This document shows, in pieces, positions 18,587 to 28,472 of a stretch of DNA of 64,000 nucleotides. The DNA lies in the NCBI GenBank assembly GCA_964555645.1, contig CAZKTA010000001.1, positions 458,979 through 522,978 of the forward strand, written 5' to 3'. A program made the position numbers and the translations under genes. Source of the DNA: DTLC01 sp964555645. GTDB lineage: Bacteria; Verrucomicrobiota; Verrucomicrobiia; Limisphaerales; DTLC01. Every line of letters begins with the position of its first letter. Position 1 is the first letter of the stretch. The notes beneath the pieces are model-generated. The model did no database searches and was not told where the DNA came from. It saw nothing but the letters and a program-made list of their open reading frames with translations.

Positions 18587-21500
18587 ATGAAGGCTAAATT
18601 AATTATCTGCGTCGTCACAGTTGCACTGCTTTGCACGGTTGTAAATGGTGAGTTAATAACTGATAACCAACCTCCACCAAAAGTCAGGTTGAATGTGCCG
18701 CCGAAAGCCGCGCTGTTTAGCTTGCACGACGTGCGTCTGTTGGACGGGCCGTTCAAACAGGCGCAGGACATAGCAGTAAAATACCTGCTGAGTCTTGATT
18801 CGGACAGGTTGCTGGCAAGGTACAGAATGGAAGCTGGGCTTGAGCCAAAAGCACAGCCGTATGGCGGGTGGGAAGCACAGGGTATCGCAGGTCATTCGCT
18901 GGGGCATTACCTGAGCGGCTGTGCGCTTGCATATGCTTCAACGGGCGACAAACGTTTCCTAGACCGGGTCAACTACATTGTTGACCAGCTCGCTGAATGC
19001 CAGCGTGCCATCGGTACCGGGTACGTCGCAGGTATCCCAAACGGTAAACGTGTATATGCCGAAGTTGCGGCTGGGAATATTCGGTCCAGCGGTTTCGATC
19101 TGAACGGGTCGTGGGTACCGAACTACAACCTGCACAAGCTTTTCGCTGGCTTACGCGACGCGTACAGGCTTTGCACAAACAAAACCGCGCTCGAAGTGGC
19201 GAAAAAACTGGCCGACTGGTTCGACTCTGTCCATGCCAATCTCACCGAGGAACAAATGCAACGCGTGCTGGCATGTGAGCACGGTGGCCTAAACGAAACT
19301 TTTGCCGACCTGTACGCCGACACAGGTAATGAGCGGTACCTGAAACTGGCTCGTAGGATTTACCACAAGGCAATCCTCGAGCCGCTTGCACGCGGTGAAG
19401 ACATTTTGCCTGGCAAACACGCAAACACACAGATCCCGAAGCTGATCGGGCTAGCCACACTTTACGAGTTGACCGGGAATGAAACCGACCGCAGTGCGGC
19501 AAACTTTTTCTGGGAACGCGTCGTGTACCACCACTCGTACGTGACCGGCAGCCATAGCGACCGCGAATATTTCGGTCCGCCAGACCGGCTCAATAACCGG
19601 CTCAGCCCGAACACAGCCGAAACATGCAACGTGTATAACATGTTAAAGCTCACCCGACATGTGTTCGGTTGGAATCCGAGTGCCGCAGTAGCAGACTTCT
19701 ACGAACGCGCTCTACTTAACCACATTCGCGCCACGCAACATCCCGACGGGCGCGTCATGTACTACCTCTCGCTGCAGCCGGGCCACTACAAGGAGTATCA
19801 GACGCATACAAACAGTTTCACCTGTTGTGTCGGCACGGGCATGGAAAACCACGTCAGGTACGCTGAAGCAATCTACTTCCACGACAAAGACGGTCTGTGT
19901 GTGAACCTGTTCATTGCATCCGAGCTGAATTGGCGCGCGCGCGGGGTCAAAGTCAGGCAAGACACCGCTTGGCCCGAGAGCGACACTGCAACGTTGACTT
20001 TCAGTTGCAAATCACCGCAAGAATTTACACTGCGCATTCGGCATCCACACTGGGCTGAAAAGCTCGTGGTCAAAGTCAATGGTAGGCAGCTTACGCAACA
20101 GACCAAACCTTCCAGCTACTTCGAGCTGCGGCGGCGCTGGCGCACCGGTGATAAGGTCGAGGTCTCTTTTCCAATGCACCTGCGCACTGAATCAATGCCG
20201 GATAACACAAACCGAATCGCAATTTTCTACGGACCGACCGTGCTCGCATCTGATTTGGGCCCTGTGCCCGACGCGGAAGCTGGTAAACCAGGTTACGTGC
20301 CTGTAATGCTAACTGAGGGCAGGCCAGTTACAAATTGGATCAAGCAGGTGTCGAAACTACCGCTTAAGTTCCGGACAGTCGGCGTTGGTAAACCGCGTGA
20401 TGTCGAGTTGGTGCCGTTGTGGCAATTGCACGATCGCAGGTACACAGTGTACCTCGATCTGTTCTCAAAAGACGAGTGGGCACAACGCGAAGCTGAGATC
20501 CGTGCCGAAGAACAACGCCAACTGGAGCTTGTAGCACGAACAACTGACATCTTGCACATCGGTGAGATGCAACCCGAGCGCGATCACAATCTGCAGGGCG
20601 AAAACACATCTGTTGGCGAGTTCGCAGGACGCAAGTGGCGTCATGCAACCGATGGCGGCTGGTTCAGCTTCGAAATGAAGGTACCGCAAGACGCACCTGC
20701 AGAGCTAGTGTGTACTTACTGGGGCGGCGACAGCGGAAACCGCGTATTCGATATCCTGGTAGATGGCGAAAAAATTGCCACACAACGGCTACGCGGCAAC
20801 CGACAAAACCGGTTCTACGACGTTACGTATCCAATCCCGGAAAATCTTACGCGTGGCAAACAAAAGGTCACAGTCAAGTTCCAAGCGCACCCAGATGCGA
20901 CCGCCGGGGGTGTGTTCGGTGTGCGAATGGTTAAGGGTGCGCCCGGCACTCAGACACAACAAGAACCAAACCCGACACCTGGCGGTGCATCAATTAGCAC
21001 TGGCAACAATCTGCTGCAAAACCCGTCCTTTGAAGATGTCGAGGGCGACCGACCGCGCGCTTGGCGACAAGAACAATGGCAGGGCGAAGGTACGTTTGCC
21101 GTAGCAAATATCGGCCGCACCGGTAACCGAAGCGTAATGATTTCTTCGGCGGAGGGTGCAGACATTGCCTGGGCAACCACTGTTGATGTAGAGCCGAATG
21201 CACGGTACCGACTTACCGGATGGATCAAAACTGAAAATGTCATAGCAACTAGTGGGATGGGTGCGCTGTTTAACGTACACGGGTTGGACGGCGCAGTAAC
21301 TGAGGCTGTTACAGGAACAAAGGATTGGACACGTGTGCAGGTGGAATTCGATACCGAAGACCTGACAAGCATCCAGGTGAACTGTTTGTTTGGTGGATGG
21401 GGCTTGGCCACAGGTAAAGCATGGTACGACGACGTGCGACTCGAGCTGGTCAGTAAACGTCCGCAGAGCACAAATTCCGCGCCGTCGCGGATCGTGATTG

Positions 21501-23326
21501 ATGCTGCAAAAACAATGGAGCCGATTCCACTTTATATCTACGGCCAGTTCATCGAACATCTCGGCCGGTGCATATACGGCGGCATTTGGGCTGAAATGCT
21601 TGAGGACAGAAAATTTTACTACCCGATTACGGCCGACTACAGGCCTTACCGTGGTTTGACGGATCAACCATTCCCAATCATAGGCGCTTCTCCGTGGCAG
21701 ATCATTGGTCGCGCTGATTCGGTGACGATGAACACAAACCAACCATTTGTCGGCAAACATACACCACAAATTCGTGCTGGGGCAGGGATCCGGCAGCTCG
21801 ACCTAGGTGTAACCCAGGGCAAAAAATACACAGGCTACGCATGGTTGAAGTCGGCTGACGCCGGAGTTGCGTCCGTGGAAATTGCTCTGGTGTGGGGCGA
21901 CTCACAGGCGGATCGGCAGATTGCGAAAATTGAACAGATAGGTCGCGAATATCGTAAGTTCACATTTGAGTTCGTCGCGGGTGCAACTACAGACAAAGCT
22001 GCGTTCGAGTTGCGGGTCATTTCGGGAACAGCCTTGGTTGGCACTCTGTCGCTCATGCCGGCAGACAATATTGAAGGCATGCGCGCAGACACGCTTGCGC
22101 TACTCAAAGAATTGAATGCGCCAATTTATCGTTGGCCGGGTGGTAACTTTGTCAGTGGATACGACTGGCACGATGGTATCGGTGAACGCGACCGCCGTCC
22201 GCCACGAAAAAATCCTGCTTGGACAGGTGTCGAGCCCAACGACTTCGGTTTGCATGAGTATATTCGGTTTTGCCGGCTGCTAAATGCCGAGCCAATGATC
22301 ACCGTTAACACCGGCTTTGGCGATGCACACTCGGCTGCTGCTTTGCTCGAGTATTGCAATGGTCCTACCAACACTTTCTGGGGCTGGCGCCGCGCTACAA
22401 ACGGCGCACCTGAGCCGTTCAACGTCAAGCATTGGTGTATCGGCAATGAGATGTGGGGAAGTTGGCAACTCGGACACATGCGGCTGGAACATTATGTGCT
22501 GAAACACAACTGGGTGGTTGAAAAAATGCGCGAAATTGACCCGCGGATTCTCTGTTACGCCTCCGGCGATGCCGGCCCGTGGAGCAGGGGCCTGTTGCAA
22601 AACTGTGCGGATTACATGGATTACATAGCCGAACATTTCTATTGCCAGGAACGCCGAAGCTTGCCAGCGCATGTGCGCCAAGTACCGGATAATATCCGGC
22701 GCAAAGCTGAGTTCCATCGCAATGTGCGCCGAGAGCTGGCCGCGTTGAAGGACAAAGATATCCGTATCGCAATGACAGAATGGAACTACTGGTACGGACC
22801 GCATGTGTTTGGCGAACTTGGGACACGATATTTCCTCAAGGATGCACTTGGTATTGCCGCAGGCCTGCACGAATACGCTCGTAACACAGACATCATCGCC
22901 TCCGCATTCTATGCACAAACAGTCAATGTGATCGGATGCATTAAGACAAGCCGACGCAACGCTGCATTCGAAACCACCGGCCTAGTACTGAAACTATATC
23001 GCCATCACTTCGGCCGGTTGCCGGTTGCAACACAGACAACAGGCACAATCGACGCGCAAGCAGCTTGGACTAGCGACCGCAAAACACTCACGATCGGTAT
23101 TGTCAATCCATCCCTGCAAGAGGCCAAAGTCGAACTCAGCTTGCAAGGCGCAAAACTCACGGGCCGAGGCAAACGTTGGCAGATCGCAGGCACCGACCCG
23201 ATGGCTTATAACGATCCGGATCTACCCCCGGGTATTGTCATCGTGGAACAAACGGTGTCCGGTCTCAGTAACACACTCACGGTAGCGCCCTGCAGCGTAA
23301 CACTATTCAGTTTGGAAGCCGAATAA
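18587..23326 (+). CDS. GH127-CBM-GH51 fusion: beta-/alpha-L-arabinofuranosidase
   Basis: A 1579-residue exported protein. Residues 1-21 are a signal peptide. About 40-640 form a GH127 domain with CEHGGLNE near 229, and Glu327 (REYFG), Glu345, Cys347, Cys413 and Cys414. By family knowledge of HypBA1 these correspond to the acid/base Glu, the zinc ligands and the Cys nucleophile. About 650-785 is the beta domain that follows many GH127 proteins. About 805-960 is a CBM4_9-like module (LLQNPSFEDVEG). About 966-1579 is GH51, with an embedded CBM-like part, Glu1288 (GNEMWG) as acid/base and Glu1398 (TEWNYW) as nucleophile. So one polypeptide should release both beta- and alpha-linked L-arabinofuranose, as found in pectin side chains, arabinoxylan and plant glycoproteins. 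All catalytic residues look intact, so a dead remnant is unlikely. Confidence 0.9.
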   Translation: MKAKLIICVVTVALLCTVVNGELITDNQPPPKVRLNVPPKAALFSLHDVRLLDGPFKQAQDIAVKYLLSLDSDRLLARYRMEAGLEPKAQPYGGWEAQGIAGHSLGHYLSGCALAYASTGDKRFLDRVNYIVDQLAECQRAIGTGYVAGIPNGKRVYAEVAAGNIRSSGFDLNGSWVPNYNLHKLFAGLRDAYRLCTNKTALEVAKKLADWFDSVHANLTEEQMQRVLACEHGGLNETFADLYADTGNERYLKLARRIYHKAILEPLARGEDILPGKHANTQIPKLIGLATLYELTGNETDRSAANFFWERVVYHHSYVTGSHSDREYFGPPDRLNNRLSPNTAETCNVYNMLKLTRHVFGWNPSAAVADFYERALLNHIRATQHPDGRVMYYLSLQPGHYKEYQTHTNSFTCCVGTGMENHVRYAEAIYFHDKDGLCVNLFIASELNWRARGVKVRQDTAWPESDTATLTFSCKSPQEFTLRIRHPHWAEKLVVKVNGRQLTQQTKPSSYFELRRRWRTGDKVEVSFPMHLRTESMPDNTNRIAIFYGPTVLASDLGPVPDAEAGKPGYVPVMLTEGRPVTNWIKQVSKLPLKFRTVGVGKPRDVELVPLWQLHDRRYTVYLDLFSKDEWAQREAEIRAEEQRQLELVARTTDILHIGEMQPERDHNLQGENTSVGEFAGRKWRHATDGGWFSFEMKVPQDAPAELVCTYWGGDSGNRVFDILVDGEKIATQRLRGNRQNRFYDVTYPIPENLTRGKQKVTVKFQAHPDATAGGVFGVRMVKGAPGTQTQQEPNPTPGGASISTGNNLLQNPSFEDVEGDRPRAWRQEQWQGEGTFAVANIGRTGNRSVMISSAEGADIAWATTVDVEPNARYRLTGWIKTENVIATSGMGALFNVHGLDGAVTEAVTGTKDWTRVQVEFDTEDLTSIQVNCLFGGWGLATGKAWYDDVRLELVSKRPQSTNSAPSRIVIDAAKTMEPIPLYIYGQFIEHLGRCIYGGIWAEMLEDRKFYYPITADYRPYRGLTDQPFPIIGASPWQIIGRADSVTMNTNQPFVGKHTPQIRAGAGIRQLDLGVTQGKKYTGYAWLKSADAGVASVEIALVWGDSQADRQIAKIEQIGREYRKFTFEFVAGATTDKAAFELRVISGTALVGTLSLMPADNIEGMRADTLALLKELNAPIYRWPGGNFVSGYDWHDGIGERDRRPPRKNPAWTGVEPNDFGLHEYIRFCRLLNAEPMITVNTGFGDAHSAAALLEYCNGPTNTFWGWRRATNGAPEPFNVKHWCIGNEMWGSWQLGHMRLEHYVLKHNWVVEKMREIDPRILCYASGDAGPWSRGLLQNCADYMDYIAEHFYCQERRSLPAHVRQVPDNIRRKAEFHRNVRRELAALKDKDIRIAMTEWNYWYGPHVFGELGTRYFLKDALGIAAGLHEYARNTDIIASAFYAQTVNVIGCIKTSRRNAAFETTGLVLKLYRHHFGRLPVATQTTGTIDAQAAWTSDRKTLTIGIVNPSLQEAKVELSLQGAKLTGRGKRWQIAGTDPMAYNDPDLPPGIVIVEQTVSGLSNTLTVAPCSVTLFSLEAE

Positions 23327-23550
23327 CAGCCCCCGTTACCGCACGGTGTTTTGCGTGTGGTGCTGATCCACCCCAGCAGGGCTGGACGACACATTTTTGC
23401 GGCGTGCCGCATTTCCGGATTGGTCGCCGCACGATTTGTATTCAAGCGTTTCTCTTCTGCGTTTGTTCGCATGCAAAAACGCACAGGCCAGTCTGAACAA
23501 CACGGACTTGTAAACACTATCCGTGTAGGGGCGGTAAAAGCGTTTTCGCT

Positions 23551-23840
23551 TTGTAACTACACCGTTTAACCCGGATTACTTGTTTGGATGGCGAGCGCAG
23601 GCGCACCGCGTGCGAGTTTGCGCGCCCGCGCGTAAAACACCCTCAGGACAAACTTGTCCCGAAACGACCAGCACGCCGCGCCGAAAGGTTTTGGGGGCAA
23701 TGCACCCCAAGCGACACCCAGGAGCGCGTGTGCCCACCCGTATCCGGGTTTTTCAGGTTTGGTTGGTTAGGCCATGCTCTGCATGCTGCGCTCGTAATTC
23801 GCGTCCTGCCTTTTTGGCAATGTTGCAATTCCAAATCGTG
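23551..23840 (+). repeat. Dispersed intergenic repeat, copy A
   Basis: By eye it aligns along most of its length with 52652-52984. Shared landmarks in the same order are CCGGATTACT/CCGAATTACT, TTGGATGG, CACAAAACAC-like and ACTTGT.CC.GA segments, CCGACCAGC..GCCGCG, CTGGGGGCAA-like, a hairpin with a T run, GGTT.AGC, and CCTTTTTGGCAA followed by CAATTCCAAA. Both copies are intergenic and in the same orientation. No terminal inverted repeats or transposase were seen. Together with its flanks it fills the 648-bp gap 23327-23974. Confidence 0.7.
23736..23753 (+). terminator. Hairpin followed by T run inside repeat copy A
   Basis: ACCCG-TATC-CGGGT followed by TTTT forms a short intrinsic-terminator-like structure. 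It is about 410 bases past the GH51 stop, and an equivalent hairpin lies at the same place in repeat copy B. It may belong to an RNA element rather than simply ending the upstream transcript. Confidence 0.4.
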
Positions 23841-23974
23841 AAATCACAATTGAACACGCGTAAACCGTGCCTGTATCAAAAACATTGGTTGACACGCAAC
23901 AGTGAACAGATTCAAATCGCACTTGACTTGGCGCCTAAACCCGGCTACGCGTAAAACGCAATGCCACAAACCGA

Positions 23975-26638
23975 ATGAACCGGTTTTATCAGATTGATAC
24001 GGCGCGGATCAGTCTAAGGGAATACTGGTGGGGGACAAAATCGCCTGTGTTGATTATCGGCCTGCTGGTTAAACTGCTTGGTATCCGGTTACCTGCGTCC
24101 ACAGACGATCCAAACACAGAATCAACTCTGCCTTTTCAGGCTGATGGCCTACCACCGGACGTGGCTACCAAGTTTGCCCCGGTCGCAGCCGAGCTGGAGA
24201 AACTTGGCTTCATTGAGCCTGTGCATCACGTTTTCCATGACCCTGGCACACGCACAACCATCTATTGGGCAACGTTCAGACATTCGTCAGGCAAATACTT
24301 CGCACGGATTCATAATCGGCTGTGGCACCAAGCACAAAAAGCTGATCGAGGTCTGTTTGTGATGTTTTTCACCGAGTTTGCAGATGGCACTTTCCTTGTG
24401 TCGTCTTCGGGCAAACCGGATCTTGCCACACCCCCGACCGTCCAGATGAACTGGATGCCAAAAACCGACGTTGAACGGCTTTGGGCAAAGCATCAACAGC
24501 TCACGGTACAATTGAGTCAGCGCAAGATGATCGAGCCGGTTACATCGAGCGCACAACTCATAGCTGCCTCGGAACGACACCACATCCTGCTGCGCGATTT
24601 TAACCTCGAGCGGGGTGTGTTCCGGCCACGCACTGAAACCGAACAGGCCCAAGTAGATGAATACGCAAAAAACGTAGAACAAGCAATAACAGGCGGACTT
24701 GAACACGCTGAAGTATTGGCTGAGCTGGAGCGGCTGCAGACAAGGTCCCAGAAACCGAATTGGTGGACCACAATTCTTGTGTTGGGCGCGACAATCATTT
24801 TGTTTGTTGCACTTGGCGCAGCCCGGTGGAGTTGGGAATTTACACTTTTACTCATTCCAGTGTTGTTACTGCACGAGACGGGGCACTGGGTTGCCATGCG
24901 CCTGTTCAAGTATCGCAACCTGCGCATGTTTTTCATACCGCTTTTTGGTGCGGCTGTCACAGGGCAAAACTGGAATGTGCCCGGCTGGAAAAAAGCCCTC
25001 GTATCGCTGGCCGGGCCGGTTCCGGGTATTGTGCTTGGGCTTTTGCTGTTGGTTGCGGCTTGGGCATTCAAAGCATTTGCGCTCTTACAACTGGCAATCC
25101 TGCTGCTGCTGGTTAACTGGTTCAATCTACTGCCTGTTCTGCCTTTAGACGGTGGACATGTACTGCAGGCTACGCTGTTTTGCCGAAACAGATGGCTTGA
25201 CTTTGGGTTCCGTGTAGCTGCGGTATTGATCCTGTTACTGCTGTCTGTAATTGGGGTGGGAAAACTGTTCATGTGCCTTGCCATTCTGTTTGCAGTCGGT
25301 CTGCCGGTCGCATTCAAGCTTGGCAAGGTAACAGACCAACTACGCCGACAGGCCCTGCCGACACCGGTAGCGGGCGAAGATCGCATCCCCCAAGAAACGG
25401 CTCACGCAATCATCACGGCGCTTAAAACCGAGTTTCCCAAAGGCATGAATAACAAGACACTTGCATCGTATGCCCTGAATGTATTTGAAACGCTCAACGC
25501 AAAGCCGCCAAGTGTCCTTGCAACAGTTGGACTGCTGGCGCTACACACAGGCGCGTTGCTTATAATCCCATTGTTCGGCTTGGTAATGGTGGTCCTGATG
25601 CGGGGTGGCGAGTTTTCGCGGGTTGCAAGTGCACCGTCAACACAACCGAAATACAGTGTCGAATGCGATAGCTGGCGTGCATGGCCCGAGCAGTCCAACC
25701 TGCGGTCCACCGCGGAAACGCGAAGTCTTTTGGTTGCCACTTTCGACAAGCCCCAAATCGCCTCTGGCACGTTTGCTGAGTTAACCAACCAGTTGCCAAC
25801 AACTGCGCGCATGGGCTTGTTTGGGTACACGATACTGCTGTCTATGCCTGGGCCTGATGCAACAGTACAAAACCCATGGTTTCACCAAGCGCAAGCGCGC
25901 ACCGCAAATTCGTTCGTCGCGCCAGGTGACCAGGCCGTTGTCGTGAGGTTCCGTTTCACTTGTCCGAACCAGACAATTGCAGCAAACATCGCTCGCGAAC
26001 TTCGAGATTACTTCGTGCCCGATTTGCAATATGCACTTTTGCCCCCTTGGGCGCCGCAAGCCCGAACACCAGCATTTGACAAATACCGCGCGGCACGCCG
26101 AGCCTGGCGGCGGATTGAGCGCGAACTCCAACAAGCCTGGAAAGACCCTGCCGTAACCAAAATCGAGAAAAAATTTGCCGACGCACTCCGGCGCCGTGAC
26201 ACAGGTGAGCAGGAACGGCTCCTCCAAGAACGCAACAAACTCATTGCCGATCTGCAATCTGGCATTCGAGACTGTCTCCGGACGAACATAGTTAATCCAA
26301 TTGACCTCGAGTTGCTGGAGCTAAATGCTTTGTTCGCAAATGTGCCTTGGACCAACACAGCCGAGCGCGCCGCTCTGGTCAGACAAATTGCACGTAAACT
26401 CGGTACACTCCCAACCGGTGCCGGTTCCGAAAGCGCTGCTGCCTACTGCACAACATTCGGCTCACTGACGCAGCGTAAACAGATAATCGAAATCCATGCC
26501 TTAAGTTTCAAAGACCCCATGATTGGCCTGCCGGCATTTATTGATTGGGTCTGCAGTTGTGGATGCGACAACATCAAATACGAGTTCGTTCCAGGCTTCT
26601 TTTTCGGAGATGTCCAATCCAAATCCACATCCCAGTGA
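23975..26638 (+). CDS. Large site-2 protease family (M50) membrane protein
   Basis: An 887-residue protein. A soluble N-terminal region (about 1-260) precedes the membrane core. The core holds the M50 motif HETGH (His300, Glu301, His304) and NWFNLLPVLPLDGGH with Asp392 as third zinc ligand, plus several other transmembrane segments up to about 460. A further hydrophobic segment near 515-545 leads into about 340 soluble residues with a charged helical stretch (RRAWRRIERELQQAWKD and following). Bacterial M50 proteases cut other proteins inside the membrane. Typical RseP/SpoIVFB-type members are 300-450 residues and carry a PDZ or CBS domain, and no PDZ is evident here. The long extensions are of unknown function. 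It stands alone with no anti-sigma factor gene nearby. Confidence 0.82.
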   Translation: MNRFYQIDTARISLREYWWGTKSPVLIIGLLVKLLGIRLPASTDDPNTESTLPFQADGLPPDVATKFAPVAAELEKLGFIEPVHHVFHDPGTRTTIYWATFRHSSGKYFARIHNRLWHQAQKADRGLFVMFFTEFADGTFLVSSSGKPDLATPPTVQMNWMPKTDVERLWAKHQQLTVQLSQRKMIEPVTSSAQLIAASERHHILLRDFNLERGVFRPRTETEQAQVDEYAKNVEQAITGGLEHAEVLAELERLQTRSQKPNWWTTILVLGATIILFVALGAARWSWEFTLLLIPVLLLHETGHWVAMRLFKYRNLRMFFIPLFGAAVTGQNWNVPGWKKALVSLAGPVPGIVLGLLLLVAAWAFKAFALLQLAILLLLVNWFNLLPVLPLDGGHVLQATLFCRNRWLDFGFRVAAVLILLLLSVIGVGKLFMCLAILFAVGLPVAFKLGKVTDQLRRQALPTPVAGEDRIPQETAHAIITALKTEFPKGMNNKTLASYALNVFETLNAKPPSVLATVGLLALHTGALLIIPLFGLVMVVLMRGGEFSRVASAPSTQPKYSVECDSWRAWPEQSNLRSTAETRSLLVATFDKPQIASGTFAELTNQLPTTARMGLFGYTILLSMPGPDATVQNPWFHQAQARTANSFVAPGDQAVVVRFRFTCPNQTIAANIARELRDYFVPDLQYALLPPWAPQARTPAFDKYRAARRAWRRIERELQQAWKDPAVTKIEKKFADALRRRDTGEQERLLQERNKLIADLQSGIRDCLRTNIVNPIDLELLELNALFANVPWTNTAERAALVRQIARKLGTLPTGAGSESAAAYCTTFGSLTQRKQIIEIHALSFKDPMIGLPAFIDWVCSCGCDNIKYEFVPGFFFGDVQSKSTSQ

Positions 26639-27259
26639 AGTTATCTGCAACTTCAGCCAACTCATTGCAGGGCAAGTGATCCGTGCACCTGTCCTTTCTG
26701 GTTTGCCCACCACCAACCAGCTGCAATACTACTACTCGCATAGTGGGCGCGCTCAACAAGGGTTCAGACTGCGCTTTCTTCAGGCCAGGTTGATTACTCT
26801 AGTTGCGCGCAGCCGAAAGCTCAGCGTGTTAATCGCGTCAAACTGTTTCATATCGAGAATCAAATTGACCTGTGTGGCACAGGCTATCAGCTTGTTTTTT
26901 ACGAACTATCAACCAGCGTGTCCATGGCCACGGGCCGTGCACGGCATTTAGCAGCAGAATTTTCCTGCAGCCGTTCGATAGCGTCGAGACTCGCCAGGCC
27001 GAACAAACATGATTTCCAAAAAGCTTTGCTTACACACGCACATATAGCCCGGTGCGGAGGGCACTACCTGGTTCAGCGTCTAGGCATGGGGGTGACAGTG
27101 CCTCTTGACGTTATTGGTGCCCAAAACAGTTGATGCAGCAGTTTGGGGGCGTAGCCGTGGCCCGCGAAACCGCTACTGCCTCAAGGCATTCTTAAGCATA
27201 CCTATGCGCAGTGCTAATGAGCCGCGGCCAATGTGAGCTACACTTAGGGTAGGGTATGC
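26639..27259. other. 620-bp convergent gap, no gene recognised
   Basis: This lies between the ends of the M50 gene (rightward) and the ABC permease gene (leftward). The small ORF at 26918-27133 (+) has no family resemblance or ribosome site. I see no RNA gene or clear terminator. Confidence 0.5.
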
Positions 27260-28381
27260 TCAGCCGAGGCGTTGGCGGAAACGCACAATGCACAGGGTGA
27301 AAAAACCGAGCGCCATGCCGCTGAGCACGGCGTAGTTGAGCCAATAATCCGAAATCGAAGCACCGCGCAGCATGATCGCGCGCATCAACTCGATGAAATA
27401 AGTGGCGGGTATGCCGGCGCTGATCCACTGGAAAAACCGCGGCATGTTTTCGATTGGGAAAATGAATCCCGAGAAAAATACCGAGGGCAAAATCAGCGCC
27501 ATGCACATTTGGAGTGCTTGCATGTGATTCTGCGCAATCGTTGAAATGAGCAGACCCACGCTCAGCAGTGCAAACACGTACAAGAACGCAGCAACAAATA
27601 ACGCTGTCACATCTCCGCGGGTTGGGATTTGGAATACCCACCGTGCAACCAGAAAAATGCCCGTTGCCATCGTCATTGAAATACATAGGTAAGGCACAAT
27701 TTTGCCTAGCATCAGACCCGAACGCGTTAGAGGTGATACGAGCAGGTTTTCGAGCGTGCCGCGTTCGCGCTCGCGTACAACGGACAATGCGGTGGTCAAC
27801 ATCGTGGCAATTTGCAAGGCCAGTCCCATTACCCCTGGCACAAAAAAATTCGGGCTTTTTAATGTTGGGTTGTAAAGAATCTGCGGACGCACCTCGAGTG
27901 GTAGTTGTCGACGGCCCGCCTCACGCATCATGGTCAACAACGATTCACGCAAAGCCACTCCCAACGAAGTCTGCAAGGCCTGCATTGCGATGGTTGAACT
28001 TGACCCGTCAATGAGCACCTGGACTTGTGCATTTCGGCCTGCGCGCAGGTTGCGTGTGAAGTCGGGTGGGATTTGTACGCCTACGTACGCTTTGCCCCGT
28101 CGGATCGCTGCGGCTAGTTCTTCGATGTTTTGAACTTCGCCTGCGATCTTGAGAGTGGCCGTATTTTGTAACTTGTCCAAAAACAGTCTGCTCTCAGTTG
28201 TGCGGTCTTGGTCGAGCACGACTGTGCGCATGTGTTTTACGTCGTTGTCCAGCGCGTAGCCGAAGGCAATGATCTGCACCACCGGCGGAAAGAACATGAA
28301 GAACAGCGTCGTCGGATCGCGGAACACGACGGTGAATTCCTTCAGCAGCATGGCCGTGAAGCCGCGGAACGGAGTCTTCAT
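27260..28381 (-). CDS. ABC-2 type exporter permease
   Basis: A 373-residue ABC-2 permease: one N-terminal transmembrane helix, a long periplasmic domain of about 160 residues (RTVVLDQDRTTESR.. region), then five hydrophobic helices and ERERGTLENLLVSPL, the typical cytoplasmic loop of YhhJ/DrrB-like permeases. ATG 28381 (MKTPFRGF) is preferred; an upstream ATG at 28438 adds 19 unconvincing residues. It follows its ATPase on the same strand with a 91-bp gap. With the HlyD protein it should form an inner-membrane efflux unit working with an outer-membrane channel encoded elsewhere. Substrate unknown. Confidence 0.88.
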   Translation of the reverse strand: MKTPFRGFTAMLLKEFTVVFRDPTTLFFMFFPPVVQIIAFGYALDNDVKHMRTVVLDQDRTTESRLFLDKLQNTATLKIAGEVQNIEELAAAIRRGKAYVGVQIPPDFTRNLRAGRNAQVQVLIDGSSSTIAMQALQTSLGVALRESLLTMMREAGRRQLPLEVRPQILYNPTLKSPNFFVPGVMGLALQIATMLTTALSVVRERERGTLENLLVSPLTRSGLMLGKIVPYLCISMTMATGIFLVARWVFQIPTRGDVTALFVAAFLYVFALLSVGLLISTIAQNHMQALQMCMALILPSVFFSGFIFPIENMPRFFQWISAGIPATYFIELMRAIMLRGASISDYWLNYAVLSGMALGFFTLCIVRFRQRLG

Positions 28382-28472
28382 AAATCCGAAACTAAAAATG
28401 CGAAATTCGAAGCTCGAACCCACAAAGCAACGCCCCATCTAGGGCAAAAATGGGGAATAGGACAAAACACGT

